A stretch of DNA of 29,417 nucleotides from Candidatus Binatia bacterium (GCA_022827045.1 JAJDTQ010000018.1:1-29417); one strand, 5' to 3'. Positions 7,681 through 15,374 are shown, counted from the first letter of the stretch. The notes: a model not told the origin generated them from the sequence alone. A program made the numbers and translations.

Positions 7681-7711
7681 GACTCGTGTCGTGGAGCCCG
7701 CGACACGAGTC
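7681..7711 (-). promoter_or_regulatory. Intercistronic hairpin between the GGT gene and HDO paralogue B
   Basis: Arms GACTCGTGTCG (7681-7691) and CGACACGAGTC (7701-7711) are perfectly complementary with a 9-nt loop. On the mRNA the 5' arm begins inside the GGT stop codon (7710-7712) and the 3' arm ends directly against the GGGAGG site (7675-7680) of the next gene. There is no T-tract, so it is not a standard terminator. It could control coupling, processing or stability of the downstream message. Confidence 0.7.
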
Positions 7712-9275
7712 AAAAGCCGATGGCGCAGCCGTCCTTCCGCGGATCCGACGCCCCCATGAGGACGCCGCTCCCGGGCTCGACGGCGACGGCGTTGGCGCCG
7801 CCGAAGCTCTCGGGCGGGCCGGAGACCACACGATGCCCCCGAGCCTCCAGCTCGCTCACGGTCTTGCCGGAGAACTCCGGTTCCAGCGACACCTCGGCGC
7901 CCGACAGATGATTGAACCGGGGCGCGGCCAAGGCTTCCTGCACCGTCATGCCGAAATCCACCACGTTGGCGATGATCTGGCTTTGGACCTGCGCCTGCAC
8001 GTGACCGCCCTTGAGCCCCACAACCAGCACCGGCTCTTCTCCCTTGCAGACCATGCCCGGCATCAGCGTGTGGGCGCAGCGCTTGTGCGGCCCGAGGCAG
8101 TTGGGATGACCGGCGTCCAGATTGAACATGTGTCCCCGGTTCTGGAGAATCATGCCCGTGTCCTCGACCGCCACGCCCGATCCGAAGCCCATGAACAGGC
8201 TTTGAATGAAGGAGACCCGGTTGCCCCGGCCGTCGGCGACGGCGATGTATTCGGTGTCTCCCGGGACCGGTGCCGCAGCCACGTCCACAGCCGCCCGGGC
8301 CGTGGAGAGACCGTTTCTCATGGCAGCGACACGCGCCTCGCCCACGAGATCGTCGCAACTGACGGTCATGCTGTCGCGGTCGGCGAGGTACCGCTCGCGG
8401 TCGGCGAATGCGTGCTTCTTCGCTTCGATGAACAGGTGCAGGTAGTCGGCGCCGTTGTGCTCCAGGGAGCCAACCTCGTAACCCTCGAGGACCTTGAGCA
8501 TCTCCAGGGCGACGAACCCCTGGGTCGCGGGCGGCAACTGGTAGACTTCGTGGCCGCGATAGGAGACGTGGATGGGAGCTACCCATTCCGAAGCGTGCTC
8601 CTCGAAATCGCGCATGGTGAAGGCGCCGCCCAGCTTCCGCGAACAACGTACGAGCTTCTCGGCCACCTCCCCGCGATAGAAGGACTCCGCGCCTCCTTCG
8701 GCGATGCCACGCATGGTCCGGGCCAGATCCGGCTGCCGGAACACCTCTCCGGGCGCCGGCGCGCGGCCATCGACGAGATATCCCGCCGCGGCTTCCTGGT
8801 TTTTCCTCAGCTTGTCCTCCAGATTGCGCCATTCATCACTGGTGAAGGCGCTGACCGGAAACCCCTCCTCGGCGTAGCGGATAGCCGGGTCGAGAACTTC
8901 CCCGAGGGTGCGCGTGCCGTGTTCCGCGAGCAGCACCTCCCAGCCGTGCACCGCGCCCGGCACCGTCACCGAGTGAATCCCGGTCTGAGGGACCTCGTGG
9001 AGCCCTTGCGCGCGAAAGGCTGCCGCGTCGGCCTCGTAGGGTGAGCGGCCGCTGGCGTCGAGGGCCTTCACCTCGCCGCTCTCCGCCACGTACAGCAGCG
9101 CGAAGGCGTCGCCGCCGATGCCGATGGACATGGGTTCCAGCACGCCCAGCATGGCCGCGGTGGCGACCGCCGCGTCCACGGCATTGCCGCCCGCGGACAG
9201 GACCTGGACGCCCACCAGCGAAGCGAGGCGCTGGCTGCAGGCGACCATCCCATTCCTGCCCATCACCGTACCCAT
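7710..9275 (-). CDS. Gamma-glutamyltransferase family protein, cytoplasmic (YwrD-like) type
   Basis: A 521-residue Ntn-hydrolase proenzyme that normally self-cleaves and transfers or hydrolyses gamma-glutamyl groups. The N-terminal GMVACSQRLASLVGVQVLSAGGNAVDAAVA segment (shown as the family start, about residues 9-38) and GGDAFALLY are typical of the large subunit. The cleavage/nucleophile threonine is T341 in GDTEYIAVAD, and oxyanion/acceptor loops include FIQSLFMGFGSGV. No signal peptide is present, unlike periplasmic Ggt. The late loop reads GLKGGHVQAQ where relatives often have a GGDGQPQ-type sequence, which may change the acceptor specificity. The ATG at 9275 has AGGAG just upstream. It sits between HDO paralogues C and B, which suggests a gamma-glutamyl (or similar amide) intermediate in the same pathway; that link is inference. 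Confidence 0.9.
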   Translation of the reverse strand: MGTVMGRNGMVACSQRLASLVGVQVLSAGGNAVDAAVATAAMLGVLEPMSIGIGGDAFALLYVAESGEVKALDASGRSPYEADAAAFRAQGLHEVPQTGIHSVTVPGAVHGWEVLLAEHGTRTLGEVLDPAIRYAEEGFPVSAFTSDEWRNLEDKLRKNQEAAAGYLVDGRAPAPGEVFRQPDLARTMRGIAEGGAESFYRGEVAEKLVRCSRKLGGAFTMRDFEEHASEWVAPIHVSYRGHEVYQLPPATQGFVALEMLKVLEGYEVGSLEHNGADYLHLFIEAKKHAFADRERYLADRDSMTVSCDDLVGEARVAAMRNGLSTARAAVDVAAAPVPGDTEYIAVADGRGNRVSFIQSLFMGFGSGVAVEDTGMILQNRGHMFNLDAGHPNCLGPHKRCAHTLMPGMVCKGEEPVLVVGLKGGHVQAQVQSQIIANVVDFGMTVQEALAAPRFNHLSGAEVSLEPEFSGKTVSELEARGHRVVSGPPESFGGANAVAVEPGSGVLMGASDPRKDGCAIGF

Positions 9276-9315
9276 GATGCTCCTGAAAGCCTGTGCCGGG
9301 CGCGGTCGTGCGCCC

Positions 9316-10014
9316 TTAAGCCGCCCGGTCCTCCGGCACCTCCAACATCGCCGACCCCAGCGCTCCCCGGTAGGCCCGGTCGAGCGCCAGACAGTCCCGG
9401 GCCGCGCGGATCACCGCCGCCCCGGCATCCGCGTCGCGCACGTATTTCTCCAGCACCGGATCGAACATGTCCGAATGCCCGATGTCCGCGGTCATGTGAA
9501 GCTGGGTGTTGGCGTCGAGCTTCTCCACCGAGCCGACGATCTCGCGGGCCTTCTTCATGGCCATGCGGTGGGTGAAGCCGCCGCCCTTGACGATCTCGTT
9601 GTTGTTCTTGCGCTCGGTGGTGTGGTTCACCATCAGCGCCTCGATCCACGAGCGCGTGGAGCACAGGTGGAACCACGCCCAGAACGCCGCCCGCGCACCC
9701 GGCAAGAGGTTGGCCTCGTCCGTGGCCCCGGCCATGTCATCGTCGGTGAGGTGAGCCGCGCCCAGCCGCTCGTCGAAGATCAGCTCGTCCTTCTCGTGCT
9801 CCCAGATGGCCCGCTTCACGTCCAGCGGCGCCTTGCCCGCCGCCACCGCCCAGCAGTCCCGGCGGCTCTTGATGTAGTGGGGGTAGTGGAGATCCAGGAT
9901 GGCTTGGCGCGCCGACGTCAGGCGTACGCCGAAAATGCGCCGGTACTCGGCGCTCTCGAAATGACGGTTCACCATCTCGTCGATGACAACACGCGCTTTG
10001 GACCACTCGCTCAT
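9316..10014 (-). CDS. Heme-oxygenase-fold (PqqC/TenA/HDO-like) iron-type redox enzyme, paralogue C
   Basis: A 232-residue protein, the most divergent of the three paralogues, but with the same ligand pattern: H73-E74-K75-D76-E77, SWIEAL (E125), and H173-M-T-A176-D177-I-G-H180. Compared with A and B the stretch between the first and second motifs is about ten residues shorter and lacks the LPTTRA loop, reading LLPGARAAFWAWF instead. A KNNNE insertion-like segment follows E125. The start is the ATG with GGAGG upstream (MSEWSK); an earlier in-frame codon adds only low-complexity residues. It is the first of the HDO genes in the run, 40 bp before the GGT gene. The differences suggest either a distinct reaction or a non-equivalent subunit. 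Confidence 0.78.
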   Translation of the reverse strand: MSEWSKARVVIDEMVNRHFESAEYRRIFGVRLTSARQAILDLHYPHYIKSRRDCWAVAAGKAPLDVKRAIWEHEKDELIFDERLGAAHLTDDDMAGATDEANLLPGARAAFWAWFHLCSTRSWIEALMVNHTTERKNNNEIVKGGGFTHRMAMKKAREIVGSVEKLDANTQLHMTADIGHSDMFDPVLEKYVRDADAGAAVIRAARDCLALDRAYRGALGSAMLEVPEDRAA

Positions 10015-10057
10015 GAGAACCTCCGCTCCGGACCTGGCCGCGGCCACGGGACCCGCG

Positions 10058-10086
10058 GCACGGGCGGGTTTGAACCCCGCCCCTAC
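10058..10086. repeat. 29-nt palindromic repeat (REP-like), copy 1
   Basis: GGGCGGG (10062-10068) pairs with CCCGCCC (10076-10082). The 29-nt unit matches the one at 24801-24829 at about 23 of 29 positions by eye. It fills part of the 108-bp gap between VOC copy 2 and HDO paralogue C. Such palindromes often stabilise upstream mRNA or attenuate transcription. Confidence 0.7.
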
Positions 10087-10122
10087 GTCCTGGGGCTCAC
10101 CCTCGGACTCGCCCCCGACGGC

Positions 10123-10461
10123 TCAAACGGGCCAGCCGTGCTCGGACACGTCGACCCGGTTCTCTTCGGGATCGGTGATCCAGCTTTCCGCGATGGCGCC
10201 GTAGGTGTTGGCGTTGGCGGTCTTCTTCACGGACTCCTCGACGGCCTTGACGCTGTCCACCACGAAGCCGAAGTGATGGATGCCGTAGGGAAGGTTCGGG
10301 CTGCTGATGAGCGCCACGTCCACGAACCCGTCGGAAAGGTAGATGGTGCCGTTGGGGCCGCGCGACTTCTCCTCCAGCCCGAAGTGTTCCTTGTAGTAGT
10401 CCGCCATCGTCTCGCGGTCATGGGTGTTGATGGCGATGTGTCGTATCCTCGGCCTTGCCAT
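10123..10461 (-). CDS. VOC-superfamily metalloprotein (glyoxalase/dioxygenase fold), copy 2
   Basis: A compact 112-residue VOC protein starting MARPRIRHIAINTHDRETM, with H8 as first ligand and H62/H63 in YGIHHFGFVVDSVKA as the second site. The C-terminal DPEENRVDVSEHGWP supplies the usual terminal strand; E100 or E107 could be the carboxylate ligand. Its layout matches the copy at 5715-6146 (RHIAI, LSDG, HH.GF.VD, GW near the end), so the two are paralogues. A GGAGAAG site precedes the ATG. It follows the Bug receptor gene by 47 bp and is the second gene of the minus-strand run. The reaction is unknown; isomerase, lyase or dioxygenase chemistry are all possible for the fold. Confidence 0.85.
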   Translation of the reverse strand: MARPRIRHIAINTHDRETMADYYKEHFGLEEKSRGPNGTIYLSDGFVDVALISSPNLPYGIHHFGFVVDSVKAVEESVKKTANANTYGAIAESWITDPEENRVDVSEHGWPV

Positions 10462-10508
10462 TCTGCTTCTCCTTTACCTGGAACCGCGCGGCGGCTCAGT
10501 CGCTCCCT

Positions 10509-11534
10509 TCAGTTTCCTACGATGTCGTTCAACTTGGCCTTGACCGCCGGTGACGTGGCCAGCACGGCTTTCACGTGGGCCGCGATGTCCGGCCCGGACA
10601 CATAGCGGATGGCCATCCTGGTCTTCTTGGCAAGGGCCAGGAACTCCGGATCCTCGATGGTTGCCTTGAACGCCTTGCGCAGGGCCTCGACCCGGTCCGC
10701 GGGGGTTTTCGGCGGCGCCGCGAACGGGCGGAAGAAACGGTATTGCGCCATCCACGCGTTGAACGTCGCCAGGTCCTCCGGCTTCTTGATGAAGTCGGTG
10801 TACTTGGGCAGGCCCTTCACCTCGGGATCATCGGATTCACCCTGCAGCAGGACGGGGATGAGACGGTCATCGCCCTTGGCATCCAGCATGGCCCTGGCGG
10901 TGATCTTCATCGACACCCACTGCCAGCACGCTCCGTCCGCCTCACGCCGCTCCATGGCCGCGCGAATGCCGGCGGTGCCCCGGTATCCCGGGACCATCTT
11001 GACGTTGGCGCCGAGGAACTGCTTGAGGATCCTCGGCTGCTCCCGGGTGCTGCTGCCCGCCGCTGCCATGTTCAGGGTCTTCTTCGACTTGACGAGATCC
11101 TGGAGCGTCTTGACCCCGGAGAAACCCATGAACGCGCATGCAGGCATGCCCACGCTCGGCGCGCCGATCCACTCGAACTTGCCCGCGTCGAACTTGATCC
11201 CCCCCACGTTCATGGCCTGCTCCATGACCATACCGCTGATGAGCATGGCGAAGGTCAATCCGTCGGGCTTCGCGACGTTGTACAGGTAGTTGGCCGCGAT
11301 CTTGCTCCCCGCCCCCGGCATGTTCTGGACGATGATGTTGGGCTTCCCGGGCAGGTGCTTCTGCATGTGACGGGCGATGGCGCGAGCGTAGGTGTCGTAT
11401 CCGCCGCCGGGCGACGTGCCCACGATCATGCGCAGAATCTTGCCCTCATAGTCCGGAGCCGCCGGGACAGTCGTTGCGGCCAGGCACAAGCAGGCCGCCG
11501 CCATGGCGCCGACCAGGTTGCTCATTGTTCTCAT
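10509..11534 (-). CDS. Bug/TctC-type periplasmic receptor of a tripartite tricarboxylate transporter
   Basis: A 341-residue secreted binding protein with a signal peptide (MRTMSN, hydrophobic core, cleavage near VPAA). The mature start YEGKILRMIVGTSPGGGYDT is the hallmark of Bug proteins: the glycine-rich loop holds the substrate carboxylate through water. Further family signs are IIVQNMPGAGSKIAANYLY, PGYRGTAGIRAAMERREADG and a C-terminal RVEALRKAF helix. There are no TctA or TctB genes next to it, so it is an orphan receptor, either using another permease or acting as a sensor. The ATG has AGGGGA upstream. It is probably the first gene of the HDO/VOC/GGT run, suggesting that the substrate of the run is a small carboxylate. 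Confidence 0.87.
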   Translation of the reverse strand: MRTMSNLVGAMAAACLCLAATTVPAAPDYEGKILRMIVGTSPGGGYDTYARAIARHMQKHLPGKPNIIVQNMPGAGSKIAANYLYNVAKPDGLTFAMLISGMVMEQAMNVGGIKFDAGKFEWIGAPSVGMPACAFMGFSGVKTLQDLVKSKKTLNMAAAGSSTREQPRILKQFLGANVKMVPGYRGTAGIRAAMERREADGACWQWVSMKITARAMLDAKGDDRLIPVLLQGESDDPEVKGLPKYTDFIKKPEDLATFNAWMAQYRFFRPFAAPPKTPADRVEALRKAFKATIEDPEFLALAKKTRMAIRYVSGPDIAAHVKAVLATSPAVKAKLNDIVGN

Positions 11535-11833
11535 AGGTGTTCCCCTGCGCGTGGACCGCGGAGTCGAGTGTGCCTCCACGCCGTTCAACGGAAGCCGATC
11601 GGATTCGTTCCATTTACTCCCCTTTTGTTCTTGCGTTCAACCCCTGGCGGAAACGCCGGCACCCTCCGGAGCTCGGACGCGGACCGAATTGCGGCCCACC
11701 GGCTTCTTTGGTAGTCACGTAGTGGGCTGATTCTACAGCCCGGACCACACCGAGGTCAGGGGCGTGCCTGCGCATCCCCTGGCGGTTGGGGCCTTCGAGG
11801 CCAGGCAGAGCGAACCACCGAAACCCCAGGCCA
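11535..11833. other. Intergenic leader between receptor gene and SDR gene
   Basis: A 299-bp gap between divergently oriented genes. On the minus strand it holds an AAGGGGAG site and an ATG at 11613 that opens a 55-codon frame ending at 11446, overlapping the receptor start out of frame. A small stem GGGCTG-N6-CAGCCC lies at 11724-11741. On the minus strand TTGAAC is found near 11640 with a weak TAAATG 18 nt on. No convincing promoter was found on either strand. Confidence 0.4.
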
Positions 11834-12871
11834 TTGAGCGAACCAAAGACCGTACTGGTGACCGGCGCGACCGGTTTCATCGCCAAGCACATCGTTCTGG
11901 AACTGATGAACGCGGGGTACCGCGTGGCAGGGTCTTTGCGTACGGAGTCCCGCCGGGACGAGATCCGGGACGCGGTGCGGCCCCACTTCTCTTCGGCGGA
12001 CGACGTCGACCAACGCCTTCGCTTCGTTACACTCGACCTCAACAAAGACGACGGCTGGCCCGAAGCCATGGCGGGCGTGGACGTGCTGATGCACACGGCG
12101 TCGCCCCTGCCCATGAAGCAACCGCGTGACGAGAACGAGATCATCCGGCCCGCGGTTGACGGGACCCTGCGCGCGCTGCGGGCCGCCCACGTGGCCGGCA
12201 TCCGCCGCGTGGTGTTGACATCATCGACCGCGGCAGTCACCAACCGGCCCCCGGCTCGCGACAAGGACAGCTTCGACGAATCCGACTGGAGCGATCCGTC
12301 ATGGGCGGGGATGTCTCCCTACACGAAATCGAAGACTCTGGCCGAACGCGCGGCCTGGGATTTCGTCGAGAACGAAGCGCCGGGCATGCAGCTAACGGCG
12401 ATCAACCCCTGCCTCGTCCTGGGACGCCCGCTGGACGACCACTACGGCACCTCGCTGCGCGTCCTGGAACGACTGCTCAGGGGCAGAGACCCCATGCTGC
12501 CGAGGGTCGGCCTCGGCATCGTCGACGTGACCGACGTCGCGCGGATGCACGTACGCGCGGCATCGGCACCGGGCGCGATCGGCCAACGCATCATCGGAGC
12601 CGCCGAGTTCATGTGGCTGGCCAACATCGCCCGGACGTTGAAGGATGCGTACCCCCACCGGAGAATCGCGCTGCGGACCGCGCCGGACCTCCTGATCCGC
12701 CTGACGGGGATCTTCGACGGGACCATCCGGTCCATCGTGCCGCTGCTCGGCCGCCGGCAGGAGCTCCGCAACACCCGCGCCCGGGAACTCCTGGGCATCG
12801 ATTTCATTCCCGCCGCCGAGAGCGTCCGCGCAACCGCCGATTACATCATGCAGCGCGGACTGGCGGGATAG
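11834..12871 (+). CDS. NAD(P)-dependent extended SDR (dihydroflavonol-4-reductase/epimerase type)
   Basis: A 345-residue Rossmann-fold protein. The nucleotide-binding motif TGATGFI is at 10-16, and the catalytic set is S130/S131-T132 plus Y163-T-K-S-K167 (YxxxK). The GVDVLMHTASPLP loop and VTSST-like strand place it in the DFR/cinnamyl-alcohol/aldehyde reductase group rather than sugar epimerases. These enzymes reduce ketones or aldehydes with NADPH. The start is uncertain: I choose TTG at 11834 (SEPKTVLVTG follows) because it leaves the normal few residues before the first strand; the upstream site is weak. Its 3' 145 bp are duplicated, in decayed form, at 14165-14313. It converges with the DUF4143 ATPase gene. 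Confidence 0.85.
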   Translation: MSEPKTVLVTGATGFIAKHIVLELMNAGYRVAGSLRTESRRDEIRDAVRPHFSSADDVDQRLRFVTLDLNKDDGWPEAMAGVDVLMHTASPLPMKQPRDENEIIRPAVDGTLRALRAAHVAGIRRVVLTSSTAAVTNRPPARDKDSFDESDWSDPSWAGMSPYTKSKTLAERAAWDFVENEAPGMQLTAINPCLVLGRPLDDHYGTSLRVLERLLRGRDPMLPRVGLGIVDVTDVARMHVRAASAPGAIGQRIIGAAEFMWLANIARTLKDAYPHRRIALRTAPDLLIRLTGIFDGTIRSIVPLLGRRQELRNTRARELLGIDFIPAAESVRATADYIMQRGLAG

Positions 12872-12926
12872 TCCGAAGTCGCCGGGTCCTCCGACATGCT
12901 CCGGCATGTTCCTGCGGCGACGGCCA

Positions 12927-14102
12927 TCAAGGCGCCGGCCGGAGCGTGATCTTGTCGATGTTCTTCAGCGGCAGAGCGGTGATGGTATCTGTAAGCGGGT
13001 ATTCTCGATCGCCGGGATAGAGTATCCACAGATGCTCCAACCCAAGGTCTTCAATGACAACGTGCATGGACTTCGTGGTGCGCGGGGCGTCCGTGCACTT
13101 GAACTCGAACCCCCAACGTCGGCCGCGGCGCAGCAGCATCAGGTCCAGTTCCGCCCCGCGTTGGGTGCGGTAGAAGTAGGCCTCACGCTCGCCGTGCGCG
13201 AGCAGGGTCTGCTCCAGGGCGAAACCCTCCCAACTCGCGCCGTAGCGAGGATGCATCGGGAGTTCCCGCATCTCTTCCAGACCCAGCAGGAAATGCAGGA
13301 TGCCGCTGTCGCGCAGATAAACCTTGGGAGCCTTCACGATACGCTTGCCAAGGCTCTCGAACCAGGGCGGCAGCACGCGGATCATGAAGGCCCCGGCCAG
13401 GAGGTCGCGGTAGTGGTTCACCGCGGCAGCACTCACGTCCATCGAACGCCCCAGCTCCGAGGCATTCCAGGTCTGTCCATGATAGTGCGCCAGCATCCGC
13501 CAAAGACGGCCCAGCGCCTCGGGAGAGACCCTTGAGCCCAGCCCGGGAATGTCGCGTTCCAGGAACGTGCGCGTGAACGACTGCATCCAGCGAACCCATG
13601 CCGCGGTGGACCGGGCGAGGTAGGCCCGCGGGAAACCACCCCGCAGCCAAAGCCGGTCCTGATTGGCTGGATCCACCTCGCCCAACCCGAAACCGCCCAC
13701 GTCGACGAAGAGGATCCTGCCCGCCAGCGTCTCGGAAACTCCCTTGATCAAGTCCAGGGAAGCGCTTCCCAGCACCAGGAAAACCGCCTTCCGGTTTCGG
13801 TCGTCACAGATCGGGCGCAACACCGCGAAGAGTCCCGGCATCCGCTGCACTTCGTCCAGCACCACCAGGCCTTCGCAGCTACGGAGCAATCTGTCGGGGG
13901 TCGCCGACAGCGCCTCGCGGGTGGCCGCCTCTTCCAGGTCGAAAACCGTGGATGGACCCGGCCAGATTGACACGACGCGCTCGGCGAGAGTGGTCTTGCC
14001 CACTTGCCGGGCACCGAGCAGCGCCACCACCGGCGCCTCGGAAAGGCCCACTTTGACGGCGGCAACCAGATCGGAGCGGTCGATAGATTGTTGCATATCC
14101 AT
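12927..14102 (-). CDS. DUF4143-type AAA ATPase (AAA_14 domain plus C-terminal nuclease-like domain)
   Basis: A 391-residue protein with Walker A GARQVGKTT (30-38), Walker B LVVLDEVQ (79-86) and a GSASLDL sensor-like segment, followed by a winged-helix-like middle and the DUF4143 region. The C-terminal part has GAELDLML then GFEFKC, an arrangement like PD-(D/E)xK folds. This family is very common in bacteria and archaea, often mobile and patchy, and its cellular function is not established. The start is the ATG at 14102 preceded by AAGGGG; a TTG at 14126 is possible. It is flanked by a complete reductase 3' end on one side and a decayed copy of that end on the other, so it probably arrived by insertion or recombination. 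Confidence 0.87.
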   Translation of the reverse strand: MDMQQSIDRSDLVAAVKVGLSEAPVVALLGARQVGKTTLAERVVSIWPGPSTVFDLEEAATREALSATPDRLLRSCEGLVVLDEVQRMPGLFAVLRPICDDRNRKAVFLVLGSASLDLIKGVSETLAGRILFVDVGGFGLGEVDPANQDRLWLRGGFPRAYLARSTAAWVRWMQSFTRTFLERDIPGLGSRVSPEALGRLWRMLAHYHGQTWNASELGRSMDVSAAAVNHYRDLLAGAFMIRVLPPWFESLGKRIVKAPKVYLRDSGILHFLLGLEEMRELPMHPRYGASWEGFALEQTLLAHGEREAYFYRTQRGAELDLMLLRRGRRWGFEFKCTDAPRTTKSMHVVIEDLGLEHLWILYPGDREYPLTDTITALPLKNIDKITLRPAP

Positions 14103-14164
14103 TTGCACCCCTTGGATATACAACAATAAATGGATTCGACGATTTAGTCCACTCCCAAACCTGG

Positions 14165-14313
14165 CGTATCCGGTCCATCGTGCCGCTGCTCGGCCGGCGA
14201 CAGGAACTCCGTAACACCCGGGCCCGGGGACTTCTGGGCATCGACTTCATTCCCGCCGACGAAAGCGTCCGCGTCACCGCCGACCCACATCATGAGCGCG
14301 GCCTGGCGGGATA
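14165..14313 (+). pseudogene. Remnant of a second SDR reductase gene (3' end only)
   Basis: The segment repeats the 3' end of the reductase at 11834-12871 at roughly 85-90% identity by eye (compare 12726-12871). It encodes IRSIVPLLGRRQELRNTRAR and then LLGIDFIPADESV. Near the end, a one-base insertion and a nearby one-base deletion change YIMQ to PHHE, and the TAG stop of the intact copy has become TAC. No 5' part of the gene is present. It is a relic of a tandem duplicate or of a neighbouring homologue, most of which was lost when the DUF4143 ATPase region came to lie here. Confidence 0.88.
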
Positions 14314-14339
14314 CAGCTTGGCGCCGCGCTCAACCCTCC

Positions 14340-15374
14340 TCATTGCTTGGCGTAAACAATCTCCTTGTACTTGGCGAGAAGCTCCGGCGGCGCCCCGTAA
14401 AGGTCGGCAACCGTCTTCTCAATGCTCTCCGGAGAGGCCGGAGAGATGACGAGGTTCTGGCGCTCGGCATGCTTCAGGAGTTCGGGGTCGTTCAGGGTGT
14501 CCATGAAAGCCTTGCGGAGAGTGGCCACGCGGTCGGGCGGCGTGCCCGGAGGCAGGGCGAAGAGGCGCAGGAGCTTCATGGTGCTGATGAAAAAGTCCGC
14601 GATGCGTTGCTGCTCGGCGTTGAGATTGAGATCCTTGAGCGTGGCGATGCCGGGGATAGGCTTGAGCCGCGGTTCCTCCCCCATGGACAGGATCGGGCGC
14701 ACGAGGCCGCTCTTGATGTAGCGCCGGTAGTTGCCCTGCATGGTCTGCTGGGACATGACCCGCGCATCCAGCTCCTTCCGCTCCATGGCCGCCATCACGT
14801 TGGCCGTGCCCCGATAGCCCATGATCGCCTTGATGGGATAGCCCAGGTGGCGGAGAAACAGCGTGGCCGCGGTGGATGCCGAGCCCCTGCCGGTGGAGCC
14901 GGCGTGCAGGGGTTTCTTTAAGTTCTTGAAGTCTTCGAAGTTCTTGACGGGAAGGTCGCTCCGGACCCAAAGAACCTCCGGAAGGCTGCCGATGGCCGGG
15001 TCTCCGAGCCAGATAAACCTCCGCGGGTCGAACCTGACGGACGAGTCTCCAACCACACCATCGACCAGCGAACCGGCGTTGAACACGACGACGGTGAGGC
15101 CGTTGCCCGGTTGCATGGCATAGACGCGGTTGGCCGCGGACTTGCTCCCGGCTCCCGGCATGTTCATCACCAGGACGGAGGGATTGCCGGGCATGTGCCT
15201 GCTAAAGTACCTGCCCAGGAGCCGGGAGAACGTGTCGAACCCGCCTCCGGGACTGTAGCCGACGATGATGCGGATGGTCTTGCCCTTGTAGAAAGCGGCG
15301 TCCGCCGCCCAGGTAGTCCCTGCCAGCATCAGCAGCGCCGCAATACCGATGATCATGGAACGAAAAAACTTCAT
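14340..15374 (-). CDS. Bug/TctC-type periplasmic receptor of a tripartite tricarboxylate transporter
   Basis: A 344-residue binding protein with a signal peptide (MKFFRS, core IIGIAALLMLAG, cleavage near TWAADA). The diagnostic start YKGKTIRIIVGYSPGGGFDT and the segments VLVMNMPGAGSKSAANRVYA and IMGYRGTANVMAAMERKELD are all family-typical. The nearest permease genes are over 4 kb away in another group, so it is a second orphan receptor. It resembles the receptor at 10509-11534 in the MPGAGSK and GYRGTA segments more than those at 21500 and 24840. A GGAGATT site precedes the ATG. It is the last gene of a minus-strand group with the MFS and GlcG-like genes (gaps of 68 and 85 bp). Confidence 0.88.
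   Translation of the reverse strand: MKFFRSMIIGIAALLMLAGTTWAADAAFYKGKTIRIIVGYSPGGGFDTFSRLLGRYFSRHMPGNPSVLVMNMPGAGSKSAANRVYAMQPGNGLTVVVFNAGSLVDGVVGDSSVRFDPRRFIWLGDPAIGSLPEVLWVRSDLPVKNFEDFKNLKKPLHAGSTGRGSASTAATLFLRHLGYPIKAIMGYRGTANVMAAMERKELDARVMSQQTMQGNYRRYIKSGLVRPILSMGEEPRLKPIPGIATLKDLNLNAEQQRIADFFISTMKLLRLFALPPGTPPDRVATLRKAFMDTLNDPELLKHAERQNLVISPASPESIEKTVADLYGAPPELLAKYKEIVYAKQ

Noticed and set aside
6196..10014. True heme oxygenase or thiaminase II assignment for the three helical proteins
   Set aside because: No proximal-heme His motif typical of HO and no TenA active-site cysteine pattern recognised; the HExxE, E and HxxADxxH pattern fits metal-dependent HDO/PqqC-like relatives better.
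11614..12264. Minus-strand frame opposite the start of the SDR reductase
   Set aside because: Antisense to a clear Rossmann-fold gene and lacking any recognisable domain.
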